Shown here piece by piece: positions 17,295 to 25,555 of a stretch of 64,000 nt of DNA. Position 1 is the stretch's first letter; each line of letters begins with the position of its first letter. This DNA comes from Roseiarcus sp963787135 (GTDB taxonomy: Bacteria > Pseudomonadota > Alphaproteobacteria > Rhizobiales > Beijerinckiaceae), in assembly GCA_963787135.1 (NCBI GenBank), contig CAWBBW010000029.1, positions 25,675-89,674 on the forward strand, given 5' to 3'. Made by a program: the position numbers and the translations under genes. Below the pieces are notes generated by a model, which worked only from the letters and a program-made list of their open reading frames with translations, ran no database searches and had not been told where the DNA came from.

Positions 17295-18512
17295 TCACTC
17301 TTTGCCCCCGATCCACTCCGCAATCCGCTCATAAACATTCCGCCGGCTCAGTAAATCCAGGTGTCCCGTTTCGCACGCGATCAATCGCCGGCCAGCGGGA
17401 AAGTCGAGCGCTCGCGCCGGATCGCTGTGGCGGCCCAGCGCGCTGGCGACAGGGACGAGGCCGTCGCCGATGAGGCGTTCCTTAAGGCTGCCCACGGAGG
17501 TCGCCGTCGTCGCAGCGACCGCGTAGCAGGCGACGCCTTCAGGCAGGGGAACGGAGCGGCGCGCGTCCGGATCGCGGGCGAACCGATCGCGGCCCCGCCA
17601 ATCCTCGTCCATAAGGTTCCCGTAGCGCAGGTCGGTGACGCCTGAGCTGCGGACCTTGCCGAGCCTGCCGAAGGCGGCCGCATAGGGCGTCCTGCCCAGA
17701 ATGACGTCGACCCAATTGCCGATGCGCTCGAGAGGCGCGCCGTGATGCGGCGTGCCGAGAAAGACGAGTTTGCGCAGCTTCTGCCGCCACTGATGCTTCC
17801 CCTCCTCGCCATAAGCGCAGGCGCTTCGCGCGACGAGTCCGCCCATGCTGTGGCCGATGACGACGAAATCCTCGATTTCGACTGGCCATGCGGCGACAAG
17901 CGCCTCAAGTGTCTGAGCGAAGGCGCGGCCATTGACCGAGATGTGCAGGCCTGAGTTGTAGGAGAGATAGACCGGCGTGTAGCCGAGGTCGCGGGCGAGC
18001 GCCGCGCCGTGATCGTGGTTCGCCCTCGTCCATTGCAGGTCGCTCATGCAAAGCCCGTGCGCGAGCACGGCGAGTTTGCCCGTCGCGTCGGGAAACGCCT
18101 GGGCGAGCGCATGGCCGTCGAGCGCGAGCGCCCTGCCGTCGCGGCGAAGCCGCATTGTCAGCGCGAGCGGATTGCCGGTCTCGGCGAGATGGTCGCCGAC
18201 AACGCCGTTGAGAGCCGCGACCGCGACCTCGCGCTTGCGCGACGTCGGCCGATCGTCCGCCCTTAAGCTGACAAGCGCCGCGGCGCCGCCAACTCCGGCG
18301 CCAGTCAACCGGATCGCGCCGCGAACGCCGCGATAGACAAGCTGCGTCACCCCGCCGGTCATGCCCTGACCGAGCGGTGCGATTCCAGGCGTCTCGAGGA
18401 TGGACGTGTGCATATGCTCGACAAGGGCGGTCAGTCCATCCGCCGCATCAATGGCGAGACGGCCGAGGCCGAGAGCGTCCGAGAGCGAGAAGGCGGCGGG
18501 CTTGGCGGACAT
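17295..18512 (-). CDS. alpha/beta hydrolase (lipase-like)
   Basis: The frame opens upstream at 18569, but the ATG at 18510-18512 with a GAGGGAG ribosome site gives a 405-residue protein. The core has the nucleophile elbow VIGHSMGGLVAR, the block FLGTPHHGAPLERIGNW typical of PGAP1/triacylglycerol-lipase-like hydrolases, an acid in IGDGLVPVASALG and a histidine in CETGHLDLLS. The first 150 residues are a helical region of unknown role with a Gly-rich stretch. There is no clear signal peptide. It is divergent from the HMG-CoA reductase gene across about 120 bases. The likely role is a lipid esterase; substrate unknown. Confidence 0.75.
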   Translation of the reverse strand: MSAKPAAFSLSDALGLGRLAIDAADGLTALVEHMHTSILETPGIAPLGQGMTGGVTQLVYRGVRGAIRLTGAGVGGAAALVSLRADDRPTSRKREVAVAALNGVVGDHLAETGNPLALTMRLRRDGRALALDGHALAQAFPDATGKLAVLAHGLCMSDLQWTRANHDHGAALARDLGYTPVYLSYNSGLHISVNGRAFAQTLEALVAAWPVEIEDFVVIGHSMGGLVARSACAYGEEGKHQWRQKLRKLVFLGTPHHGAPLERIGNWVDVILGRTPYAAAFGRLGKVRSSGVTDLRYGNLMDEDWRGRDRFARDPDARRSVPLPEGVACYAVAATTATSVGSLKERLIGDGLVPVASALGRHSDPARALDFPAGRRLIACETGHLDLLSRRNVYERIAEWIGGKE

Positions 18513-18635
18513 GAGCGGCTCCCTCGATTCTGCAAAGGCAAGTCTGATCCGGTCGGGCCTTTTGGGCAAGCACGGGTCGGTCTATTCTCTGGCAGCGAGG
18601 CCAAGGACCGCGGCGACGGCGGAGGAAGGGACGGG

Positions 18636-19832
18636 ATGTCCGGCAGCAACGGTCCCACGACGCAACGGCGAGCGATTCCGCGCGACGCGGTCGATGACTA
18701 CACATTTCAGAGCGCGGAACAGCGGCGCGCGTTCATTCGCGAGGTTTCGGGCGTCGATCTCACGCATGTCGCGAAATATTCGTTCGATCCGTCGCTCCTT
18801 CAGGGGAACATCGAAAATTTCATCGGCGCGGCTCAAGTGCCGATAGGCGTCGCCGGCCCGCTACGGGTTAACGGAGAGCACGCGCAAGGCGATTTCTTCG
18901 TGCCGCTCGCGACGACCGAGGGGGCGCTGGTTGCGAGCTACAATCGAGGCATGCGGCTGCTGACGGAATGCGGCGGGGTGAAGACGACGATCATCGAGCG
19001 CTCCATGCAGCGCGCGCCTGTGTTCGTCTTCGATGACGCGGCGGGCGCGCGGGCGTTCGGCCTCTGGGTCGAGAGCAATTTTACGGCGATCAAACAACAG
19101 GCCGAAGCCACGACCCACATCGGCAAACTCGTCGAGATCCAGCAGTTTGCCGTTGGGCCGTTGCGGCACCTGCGGTTCAACTACACGACCGGCGACGCCG
19201 CTGGACAGAACATGGTCGGCAAAGCCACGCTCGCGGCCTGCCAATGGATTTCGAAGACCTATCCAGGCGGTGCGAGATATGTCCTCTCCGGCAATATGGA
19301 CACCGACAAGAAGCACTCGAGCATCAATATGCTTCTCACCCGCGGCAGGCGCGTTGTCGCCGAGGCGGTCATCCGCAAGGACATTCTGAGGGATCTGATG
19401 GGCGTCGATCCGAAGGCATTGTTCGAGACGAGACAGATTTCGAATGCCGGCGCGTTTCTCGCCGGATCGTCCAACAACGGGTCTCATACGCCAAACGGCC
19501 TCGCCGCGATGTTCATTGCGACCGGTCAGGACGTCGCCGACATTTCCGAATCCCAGGCCGCGGTGACCTATTCCCAGCTCCTGGAGAACGGCGACTACTA
19601 TTGGTCGGTGACGCTGACGTCCCTCATCGTCGGCACGGTCGGGGGAGGGACGGGCCTTGCGACGCAGCGGGAATGTCTCGAGATGCTTGGCTGCCATGGG
19701 GAGGGCAAAGCCGACAAATTCGCCGAGATCTGCGCGGGCGTGGCGCTCGCCGGCGAAACGTCCCTGGCGAGCGCAGTTCTCAGCGGGGACTGGGTGTCAA
19801 GTCATGAGCGGCTGGGGCGGCGCCATACGTAG
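18636..19832 (+). CDS. hydroxymethylglutaryl-CoA reductase, class I type
   Basis: From the ATG at 18636, preceded by GGAGGAAGGGACGGG, the protein has 398 residues; the longer open frame overlaps the divergent hydrolase gene and is not needed. Class I HMG-CoA reductase landmarks are present: ENFIGAAQVPIGVAGPL, the catalytic Glu in ATTEGALVASYNRG, the Asp/Lys block GNMDTDKKHSSINMLLTRG, the C-terminal GTVGGGTGLATQ and a terminal catalytic His in SSHERLGR. There are no membrane segments, so it is soluble. The enzyme reduces HMG-CoA to mevalonate with NADPH. This is unusual for Hyphomicrobiales, which normally make isoprenoids by the MEP route; no other mevalonate gene is in the window. Confidence 0.9.
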   Translation: MSGSNGPTTQRRAIPRDAVDDYTFQSAEQRRAFIREVSGVDLTHVAKYSFDPSLLQGNIENFIGAAQVPIGVAGPLRVNGEHAQGDFFVPLATTEGALVASYNRGMRLLTECGGVKTTIIERSMQRAPVFVFDDAAGARAFGLWVESNFTAIKQQAEATTHIGKLVEIQQFAVGPLRHLRFNYTTGDAAGQNMVGKATLAACQWISKTYPGGARYVLSGNMDTDKKHSSINMLLTRGRRVVAEAVIRKDILRDLMGVDPKALFETRQISNAGAFLAGSSNNGSHTPNGLAAMFIATGQDVADISESQAAVTYSQLLENGDYYWSVTLTSLIVGTVGGGTGLATQRECLEMLGCHGEGKADKFAEICAGVALAGETSLASAVLSGDWVSSHERLGRRHT

Positions 19833-19979
19833 ATCGCGCGGAGCTCGACCGCGCGAAGGAATGCGCTTCGTCACGCCGCGTTCTTAACCGCGCATGCAAT
19901 TTGCAAGCCAACCGCGCTGAAGCTCGCGTCGGATAGTGTACACAGAAGTCGACGGGTAAAGACGTGGAGGCGGGCGGCG

Positions 19980-21965
19980 ATGGCCAAGCAAGCGATACCA
20001 AGGACGGCTTCGGCGGAGACGCTATCGGCTGAGAGTGTCGCGTTGACGCCCGGTCACGGGGTCGCAGACGCGACTGCTGACAGCCTTCAGAGATTGTCTC
20101 AGCCTCCCGCCGTTGGCGCAAATGAAGTCGCAGGGCAGGCGCGGGGCGATGGGTCGCGATATCGGGCCTTTGAGGGGCCGGAACGCGCCGATCCAGTGGG
20201 CGAACCCAATTCGCCCATGCGATCGCGGCCAGCGGGCGAACCTTCGGCGGAGTGCTCGACGAGTTTCGACCGCCTGCTCCACGCCGAGTTCGGCCGGTTC
20301 ACTTTGGGCGTTTCCCCCTTCGCGCTTTGGCTGGCCTACGCCGATTGGGCGATCCACCTTTCGGCGGCTCCGGGGAAGCGCCAACAACTCTTTGAGGCCT
20401 GGGCGCGGAAAGTCACCCAACTGCTCTCGGACTATCCGCAGCTCGCATCGAACCGGGCCGGCGCGGCGGTTTTCGCGCCATCCCCCCAGGATGAACGGTT
20501 TCGAGACGAGGCGTGGCGGCAATGGCCGTTCAATCTGATCGCCCAGACGTTTCTCCTGAACGAGGAATGGTGGCGGGAGGCCACGACGGATATCGCCGGC
20601 GTTTCGCCGCACCACGAGCAAGTCGTCACGTTCATGACAAGGCAATTGCTCGATATGGTTTCGCCGACCAATTTCATCGCCGCCAATCCTGAAGTTCTCG
20701 CGGCGACGCTTCACGAGGGTGGGCAGAACCTGGTCCGCGGCGCATCCAATTTCTTGTCGGATTGGCGACGCGATATCGCAAATGAGCCTCCCGTCGGCGC
20801 CGAGCTCTTTCGGCCGGGCAAAGAAGTGGCGGCGACGCAGGGCAATGTGATTTACCGCAACAGGCTCATCGAACTCATCCAGTATGCGCCCGCCACCGAT
20901 GAGGTCCGCGCCGAGCCGGTGCTTGTCGTCCCGGCATGGATCATGAAGTTCTACATTCTTGACCTGTCGCCCGGAAATTCGCTGGTCAAATACCTGGTCG
21001 ACCGGGGACACACAGTGTTCATGATCTCATGGCGCAACCCGACCGGCGCTGATCGCGAGCTTGGCCTGAACGATTATTTGCAATTGGGCGTGTTCGACGC
21101 GCTCGCCGCCGTGCGGGCGATCATCCCGGAAGCCAAGGTCAATGCGGTCGGCTACTGTCTCGGCGGGACCCTGCTCTCGATGGCGGCCGCTTCTTTGGCG
21201 CGCGAATCGAACCACCTTCTCAATTCCGTCACGCTGTTGGCGGCCCAAACCGATTTCACCGAGGCTGGCGAACTGACGTTGTTCATCGACGACAGCCAGC
21301 TCAGTTACCTTGAGGACATCATGTGGGCTCAAGGTTATCTCGACGCAAGTCAGATGGCCGGCGCGTTCCAATTCCTGCGATCCAACGATCTCATCTGGTC
21401 ACGCGTGGTTACCGAGTACCTGATGGGTCGACGTTCGCCAATGACCGACCTTATGGCCTGGAACGCTGACGCCACCCGCATGCCTTACCGCATGCACAAA
21501 GAATATCTGCGCCGGCTTTTCCTGAGAAACGATCTGTTCGAGGGGCGCTATGAAGTGAATGGCCGGCCGATCGCGCTCAGCGATATCCGTTCCCCGATCT
21601 TCGCCGTCTCTACGGAACGCGATCATGTGGCGCCGTGGCGTTCGGTCTACAAAATCAATCTCGTCGCCGACGCCGACGTGACCTTTGTTCTCACGAGCGG
21701 CGGCCACAACGCCGGCATTGTAAGCGAACCGGGGCACAAAGGGAGGCATTATCGAATTTCGCATCGCGCGACCGATGACAAATATGTCGATCCGGAAACC
21801 TGGTTCGCGCGGGTGAAAGTCGAAGAGGGATCGTGGTGGCCGGCCTGGTCGTCCTGGCTCGAAGGTCTGTCCGACGGGCTTCGGCTTCCCGCCGCCATCG
21901 GCGCGCCCGATAAAGGCTATCCGCCGTTGGATCCAGCGCCAGGACGATACGTGCTCGAGCGCTGA
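19980..21965 (+). CDS. phaC: polyhydroxyalkanoate synthase (PhaC)
   Basis: A 661-residue PHA synthase. The lipase-like box is GYCLGG with nucleophile Cys393. SWRNP (residues 350-354), an Asp in STERDHVAPW and a His in TSGGHNAGIVSEPG complete the family pattern. The N-terminal PHBC-type helix region is FGRFTLGVSPFALWLAYADW (residues 104-123). The first 95 residues are a low-complexity extension, longer than in standard 580-residue class I synthases. It polymerises hydroxyacyl-CoA on the granule surface. No PhaE or PhaR partner is seen, consistent with a homomeric class I enzyme. The phasin gene 8 kb upstream would coat the same granules. Confidence 0.92.
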   Translation: MAKQAIPRTASAETLSAESVALTPGHGVADATADSLQRLSQPPAVGANEVAGQARGDGSRYRAFEGPERADPVGEPNSPMRSRPAGEPSAECSTSFDRLLHAEFGRFTLGVSPFALWLAYADWAIHLSAAPGKRQQLFEAWARKVTQLLSDYPQLASNRAGAAVFAPSPQDERFRDEAWRQWPFNLIAQTFLLNEEWWREATTDIAGVSPHHEQVVTFMTRQLLDMVSPTNFIAANPEVLAATLHEGGQNLVRGASNFLSDWRRDIANEPPVGAELFRPGKEVAATQGNVIYRNRLIELIQYAPATDEVRAEPVLVVPAWIMKFYILDLSPGNSLVKYLVDRGHTVFMISWRNPTGADRELGLNDYLQLGVFDALAAVRAIIPEAKVNAVGYCLGGTLLSMAAASLARESNHLLNSVTLLAAQTDFTEAGELTLFIDDSQLSYLEDIMWAQGYLDASQMAGAFQFLRSNDLIWSRVVTEYLMGRRSPMTDLMAWNADATRMPYRMHKEYLRRLFLRNDLFEGRYEVNGRPIALSDIRSPIFAVSTERDHVAPWRSVYKINLVADADVTFVLTSGGHNAGIVSEPGHKGRHYRISHRATDDKYVDPETWFARVKVEEGSWWPAWSSWLEGLSDGLRLPAAIGAPDKGYPPLDPAPGRYVLER

Positions 21966-22120
21966 CAGGGCGTTGCCGAGGAGGGTCATTGCGTCACTTT
22001 TGACACCTTAAACTTCGGCGTCATTGGCGATACATGGCGCCAAGCTCAAGACAAGGACCCCCAGGCTTTGATCCAGACGTTGGGCTATCGCACGCGCACA
22101 AGAACCAGACTGCTGTAGCC

Positions 22121-24130
22121 TCAGGGTATGCTCATGGCGCTCGCGCCGGCGATGGAGACCCCCAACGCGTCGGAGGGTGAGTTCGCCAGGCCGTCCAGGA
22201 GCCGGGCCGCGTGGGATACCGCACTTGTCACGTCCCTCGGCAGATGCGCGTCGCCAATCGTCACGACGGTCAGCCCTGCGCGGCGGGCCTCGATCGCAAG
22301 ATCGGCGACGCTGACTGCGCCGACGACGGCGACCACTGCATCCACGTCTTCCACCGGAGGCCGCGCCTCGCCGAAGAGGCCTTTGAGCAGCACGCGTCGT
22401 CCGTCGATCGCCGTTACTTTGGCCCGGTCGATCATCGTGACCCCGCGCGCGGCGACGTCCCGAATGAGGGGGTAGACGGTGGTCAGTCCGTCGCCCTCGC
22501 CGGGATAGAGGAGCGATGTCACCAGGGTGACACGGACAGCGCCGAGGGAAGCCTGCTCGGCAGTCAGCAGCGCTGCGAGACGGCCCATCTCGTCGCGGAC
22601 GAGAACGTGGCCGCCCGTCGGGATCGGGTCGTACGGCCCGATCTGGCTTACCTCGTTGCCCTCTTGCGGAACAGGCGCCTCCACCGGCCTTGATCCGGTT
22701 GCGACGACAACGAGATCGGGGGCGAGGCGCGTCAAGAGAGCAGCGTCGGCCTCGGCGCTCGTATGGACCTCGACGCCGAGGCGTTGGCATTCGCCCGCCC
22801 ACCAGTTCACAAGCTGAAGAAATTCGATTCGCGAAGGCGTCTCAGACCAAAGCGTCATCTGTCCGCCGAGGCGCGGCTCGCGCTCCAGCACAATCGTACG
22901 CCAGCCTCCGATTGAAAGCCGACGCGCGGCTTCGAGCCCGGCGGGTCCTCCGCCGACCACCACCGCCCGGCGACCGGCGCCCCAGCCCTCGGCGGTGCGA
23001 CCCAAGGGCCGCCCGACGTCGGGGTTCGCCATGCAGGTGAGCGGCTTGTGGTCCAGGAGACTGTTGATGCACACGTTCGCGCCAACGCAAGGGCGAACGC
23101 TCCCCGCCCGGCCGGCCCTCAACTCGGGCAGGAGCTCGGGGTCGGCGATATTGGCCCTGACCATGCCGACGAGGTCGGCGTCGCCTGAGCGCAGGATTTC
23201 CTCGGCCAAGGCGAGCGTGGTCACCCGGCCGACGGTCGCAACGGGAACCTGCACAGCGGTCTTCACCGCGCGCGACAGATGGCGAAAGGCCGCAAGCGGC
23301 GCGGGCGTCGGCGGCCAGTGATCGACGCGCGCGAGCTTCTGCGTGTTGTTGCCTGCGGTCACGCTCACATAGTCGACCTCGCCGGAGCGCACGAGACGCT
23401 CGGCGAGGACCGCCGCCTCCTCTGCGCCTATGCCGCCCTCAACGAGTTCGTCGCCGGGGATGCGGATTCCGACGATGGCGTCGGGTCCCATCGCGGATCG
23501 AACTGCGCTCACCACTTCGCGGGGGTAGAGGGTGCGCGCGTCGAGGTCGCCGCTATAGCGGTCGGTCCGCCGGTTCATGAGCGGCGAGAGGAAGCTCGCG
23601 AGCAGCATTCCATGGGCCATCGTCACCTCGACGCCGTCGAGATCGCCCGCATGGCAGCGGAGCGCCGCGGCGCGGTAAAGCTCGGCGATCTCGGCGAGCT
23701 CGTCGGGCGTGGCCTCGCGGGACGTCTGCTGCGTGATCTCGGAGTGAGTCCACGAGGCGCTGATGATGGCGTCGCCGGTTGTCTCCATGGCGCCGACATG
23801 GGCGAGCTGCGCCAGCATCAGGCCGCCTTCCGCATGCACGGCGGCCGCGAGCCGCCGGTATCCGGGGATGATGCGGTCGTCGATGTTGACCAGCGTCAGC
23901 CCTCCGGCCCAGACCTCCGACCAGAGGACCGGCGTCGCTCCGGTGATCTGCATGCCGAGCCCGGCCCGGGCGCGTCGACGGTGATATTCCACATAGCGGT
24001 CTCCCGGCAGCCCGTCGTCCGCGAGTCCTGGCTGGTGCGCCGGCAAATAGACGCGCGAGCGCAGCCGCCTGCCGCGGAGGCGGACCTCCTCGTCGACTTT
24101 GGCGTAAGCGTCGCCTGCGAGGGACGCCAT
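22121..24130 (-). CDS. NADH:flavin oxidoreductase, Old-Yellow-Enzyme plus pyridine-nucleotide domain
   Basis: A protein of about 669 residues with the layout of 2,4-dienoyl-CoA reductase, trimethylamine dehydrogenase and N-methylproline demethylase. It has an N-terminal FMN (beta/alpha)8 barrel with LAQLAHVGAM and the substrate-side block HAGDLDGVEVTMAHGMLLASFLSP, a linker with cysteines, then a nucleotide domain with VVVGGGPAGLEAARRL. The ATG at 24128-24130 is used. The iron-sulfur linker reads CVGANVCINSLLDHKPLTC: the second of the usual four cysteines is Ala here. It converges with phaC. Substrate unknown; an unsaturated acyl-CoA or an N-methyl compound is possible. Confidence 0.85.
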   Translation of the reverse strand: MASLAGDAYAKVDEEVRLRGRRLRSRVYLPAHQPGLADDGLPGDRYVEYHRRRARAGLGMQITGATPVLWSEVWAGGLTLVNIDDRIIPGYRRLAAAVHAEGGLMLAQLAHVGAMETTGDAIISASWTHSEITQQTSREATPDELAEIAELYRAAALRCHAGDLDGVEVTMAHGMLLASFLSPLMNRRTDRYSGDLDARTLYPREVVSAVRSAMGPDAIVGIRIPGDELVEGGIGAEEAAVLAERLVRSGEVDYVSVTAGNNTQKLARVDHWPPTPAPLAAFRHLSRAVKTAVQVPVATVGRVTTLALAEEILRSGDADLVGMVRANIADPELLPELRAGRAGSVRPCVGANVCINSLLDHKPLTCMANPDVGRPLGRTAEGWGAGRRAVVVGGGPAGLEAARRLSIGGWRTIVLEREPRLGGQMTLWSETPSRIEFLQLVNWWAGECQRLGVEVHTSAEADAALLTRLAPDLVVVATGSRPVEAPVPQEGNEVSQIGPYDPIPTGGHVLVRDEMGRLAALLTAEQASLGAVRVTLVTSLLYPGEGDGLTTVYPLIRDVAARGVTMIDRAKVTAIDGRRVLLKGLFGEARPPVEDVDAVVAVVGAVSVADLAIEARRAGLTVVTIGDAHLPRDVTSAVSHAARLLDGLANSPSDALGVSIAGASAMSIP

Positions 24131-24453
24131 CGGCAATTTCCGCGTTCCAATTCGTCGGACGCAAGGATTGGATCAAAACGCGGGGGAGCACAAATGGCTC
24201 GCCAATCGCCGCGATGATTTCAGCGGTACAACAGCGAGGCAGAGGACGTGGCGAATGTGTCAAATCGACCCGATGCCGTCGTCAGTGACGAGGACTCTGT
24301 CCATCGATTCTAATTCCATCTGTGGCTGTCTGAGTAGATTCCGACTCTGCCGCTCAGGCCAAGCAAGCGCCTAGAAGTCCTCCGCGACTTGCTGTTGCGG
24401 CGTTGCGATCAAGGGCAACGGGCCGCTCCAATTGCGACAAGGAGGCGAAACCG
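24131..24453. other. intergenic region upstream of the alcohol dehydrogenase
   Basis: This 323-base stretch separates two divergent genes and should hold both promoters. No convincing open frame is present. Its most notable element is the inverted repeat at 24401-24420 just before the ribosome site of the alcohol dehydrogenase gene. I looked for the TTGAT-N4-ATCAA consensus of FNR/FixK regulators and did not find it. Confidence 0.5.
24401..24420. promoter_or_regulatory. inverted repeat CGTTGC-N8-GCAACG upstream of alcohol dehydrogenase
   Basis: Six-base arms CGTTGC and GCAACG flank an 8-base spacer, ending about 18 bases before the ribosome site of the dehydrogenase gene. The position fits an operator or a leader hairpin. 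The short arms mean chance is a real alternative. Confidence 0.3.
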
Positions 24454-25500
24454 GTGAAAGCTCTCGTCTATCTCGGCTCGGAGAGGAAACCCCCGAGCGC
24501 CTTGCAGGAGCGTCCAAAGCCCGGCGTCACGGCGCCGACCGACGCGATCGTCAAGGTGACCATGACGACAATTTGCGGCACCGACCTTCACATCCTCAAA
24601 GGCGACGTCGCGACCTGCGACCCCGGCCGGATTCTCGGCCACGAGGGCGTTGGCGTCATCGAGGAGGTCGGGGCGGCCGTCACAACGTTCAAACCGGGAG
24701 ACCGGGTCCTGATCTCCTGCATCACCGCCTGCGGCAAATGCGAATATTGCCGAAGGCTCATGTATTCGCACTGCGTCAACGGCGGTTGGATTCTCGGCAA
24801 CAAGATTGACGGGACGCAGGCCGAGTTCGTTCGCATTCCCTACGCGGAGACCAGCCTCTATCCGATTCCTGACGGCGCCGACGAAGAGGCGTTGGTCATG
24901 TTGAGCGACATCCTGCCGACCGGCTTCGAATGCGGCGTCCTCAACGGCAAGGTGCAGCCCGGCGGTTCCGTCGCCATCGTGGGCTCGGGGCCGATCGGGC
25001 TCGCAGCCCTGCTCACGGCTCAGTTCTACTCCCCTGCCGAGATCATCATGATCGATCTCGACGATAATCGCCTTGAAGTGGCGAAGCGCTTCGGCGCCAC
25101 CGCCGGCGTCAACAGCGGCGACGGCAAAGCCGTGGCGAAAGTCATGGGCCTGACTGGCGGGCGCGGGGTCGACACGGCGATCGAAGCGGTCGGCGTGCCT
25201 GCCACTTTCGAGCTTTGCCAGCAGCTTGTCGCGCCGGGCGGCGTCATAGCCAATATCGGCGTGCACGGAACCAAGGTTGATCTCCATCTCGAGAGCCTAT
25301 GGGACCGCAACATCTCGATCACCACTCGCCTTGTCGACACCGTCAGCACGCCAATGCTGCTCAAAAGTCTTGGGTCCAAAAAGATCGACCCCAAGCTCCT
25401 GATCACCCATCGTTTCAAGCTCGACCAAATCCTCGATGCCTACGACACATTCGGCCACGCGGCCAAGACGAAAGCGCTGAAGGTGATCGTCGAAGCCTGA
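24454..25500 (+). CDS. zinc-dependent alcohol dehydrogenase (medium-chain family)
   Basis: The start is GTG at 24454, preceded by AAGGAGG; the upstream ATG gives an implausible N-terminus. The protein has 348 residues. Catalytic zinc ligands lie in ICGTDLHIL and GHEGVGVIEEVG, and the structural zinc site in ACGKCEYCRRLMYSHC (four cysteines). The coenzyme fold has VAIVGSGPIGLAALL with Asp in MIDLDDNR, which favours NAD. It resembles secondary-alcohol and threonine-dehydrogenase-like members more than the AdhP gene at 30.1 kb. It is followed 55 bases later by an aldehyde dehydrogenase, so an alcohol to aldehyde to acid pathway is plausible. Confidence 0.88.
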   Translation: MKALVYLGSERKPPSALQERPKPGVTAPTDAIVKVTMTTICGTDLHILKGDVATCDPGRILGHEGVGVIEEVGAAVTTFKPGDRVLISCITACGKCEYCRRLMYSHCVNGGWILGNKIDGTQAEFVRIPYAETSLYPIPDGADEEALVMLSDILPTGFECGVLNGKVQPGGSVAIVGSGPIGLAALLTAQFYSPAEIIMIDLDDNRLEVAKRFGATAGVNSGDGKAVAKVMGLTGGRGVDTAIEAVGVPATFELCQQLVAPGGVIANIGVHGTKVDLHLESLWDRNISITTRLVDTVSTPMLLKSLGSKKIDPKLLITHRFKLDQILDAYDTFGHAAKTKALKVIVEA

Positions 25501-25555
25501 CGACATCACGAACACCGCGCGGCTCCCGCGCGATGAAACTGAAAAGGAACAAGCT

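Noticed and set aside
18408..18635. Upstream extension of HMG-CoA reductase
   Set aside because: It overlaps the divergent hydrolase gene, and a strong ribosome site precedes the ATG at 18636.
24361..24453. FNR/FixK-type box upstream of the alcohol dehydrogenase
   Set aside because: TTG and ATCAA elements occur, but not with the required 14-base spacing.
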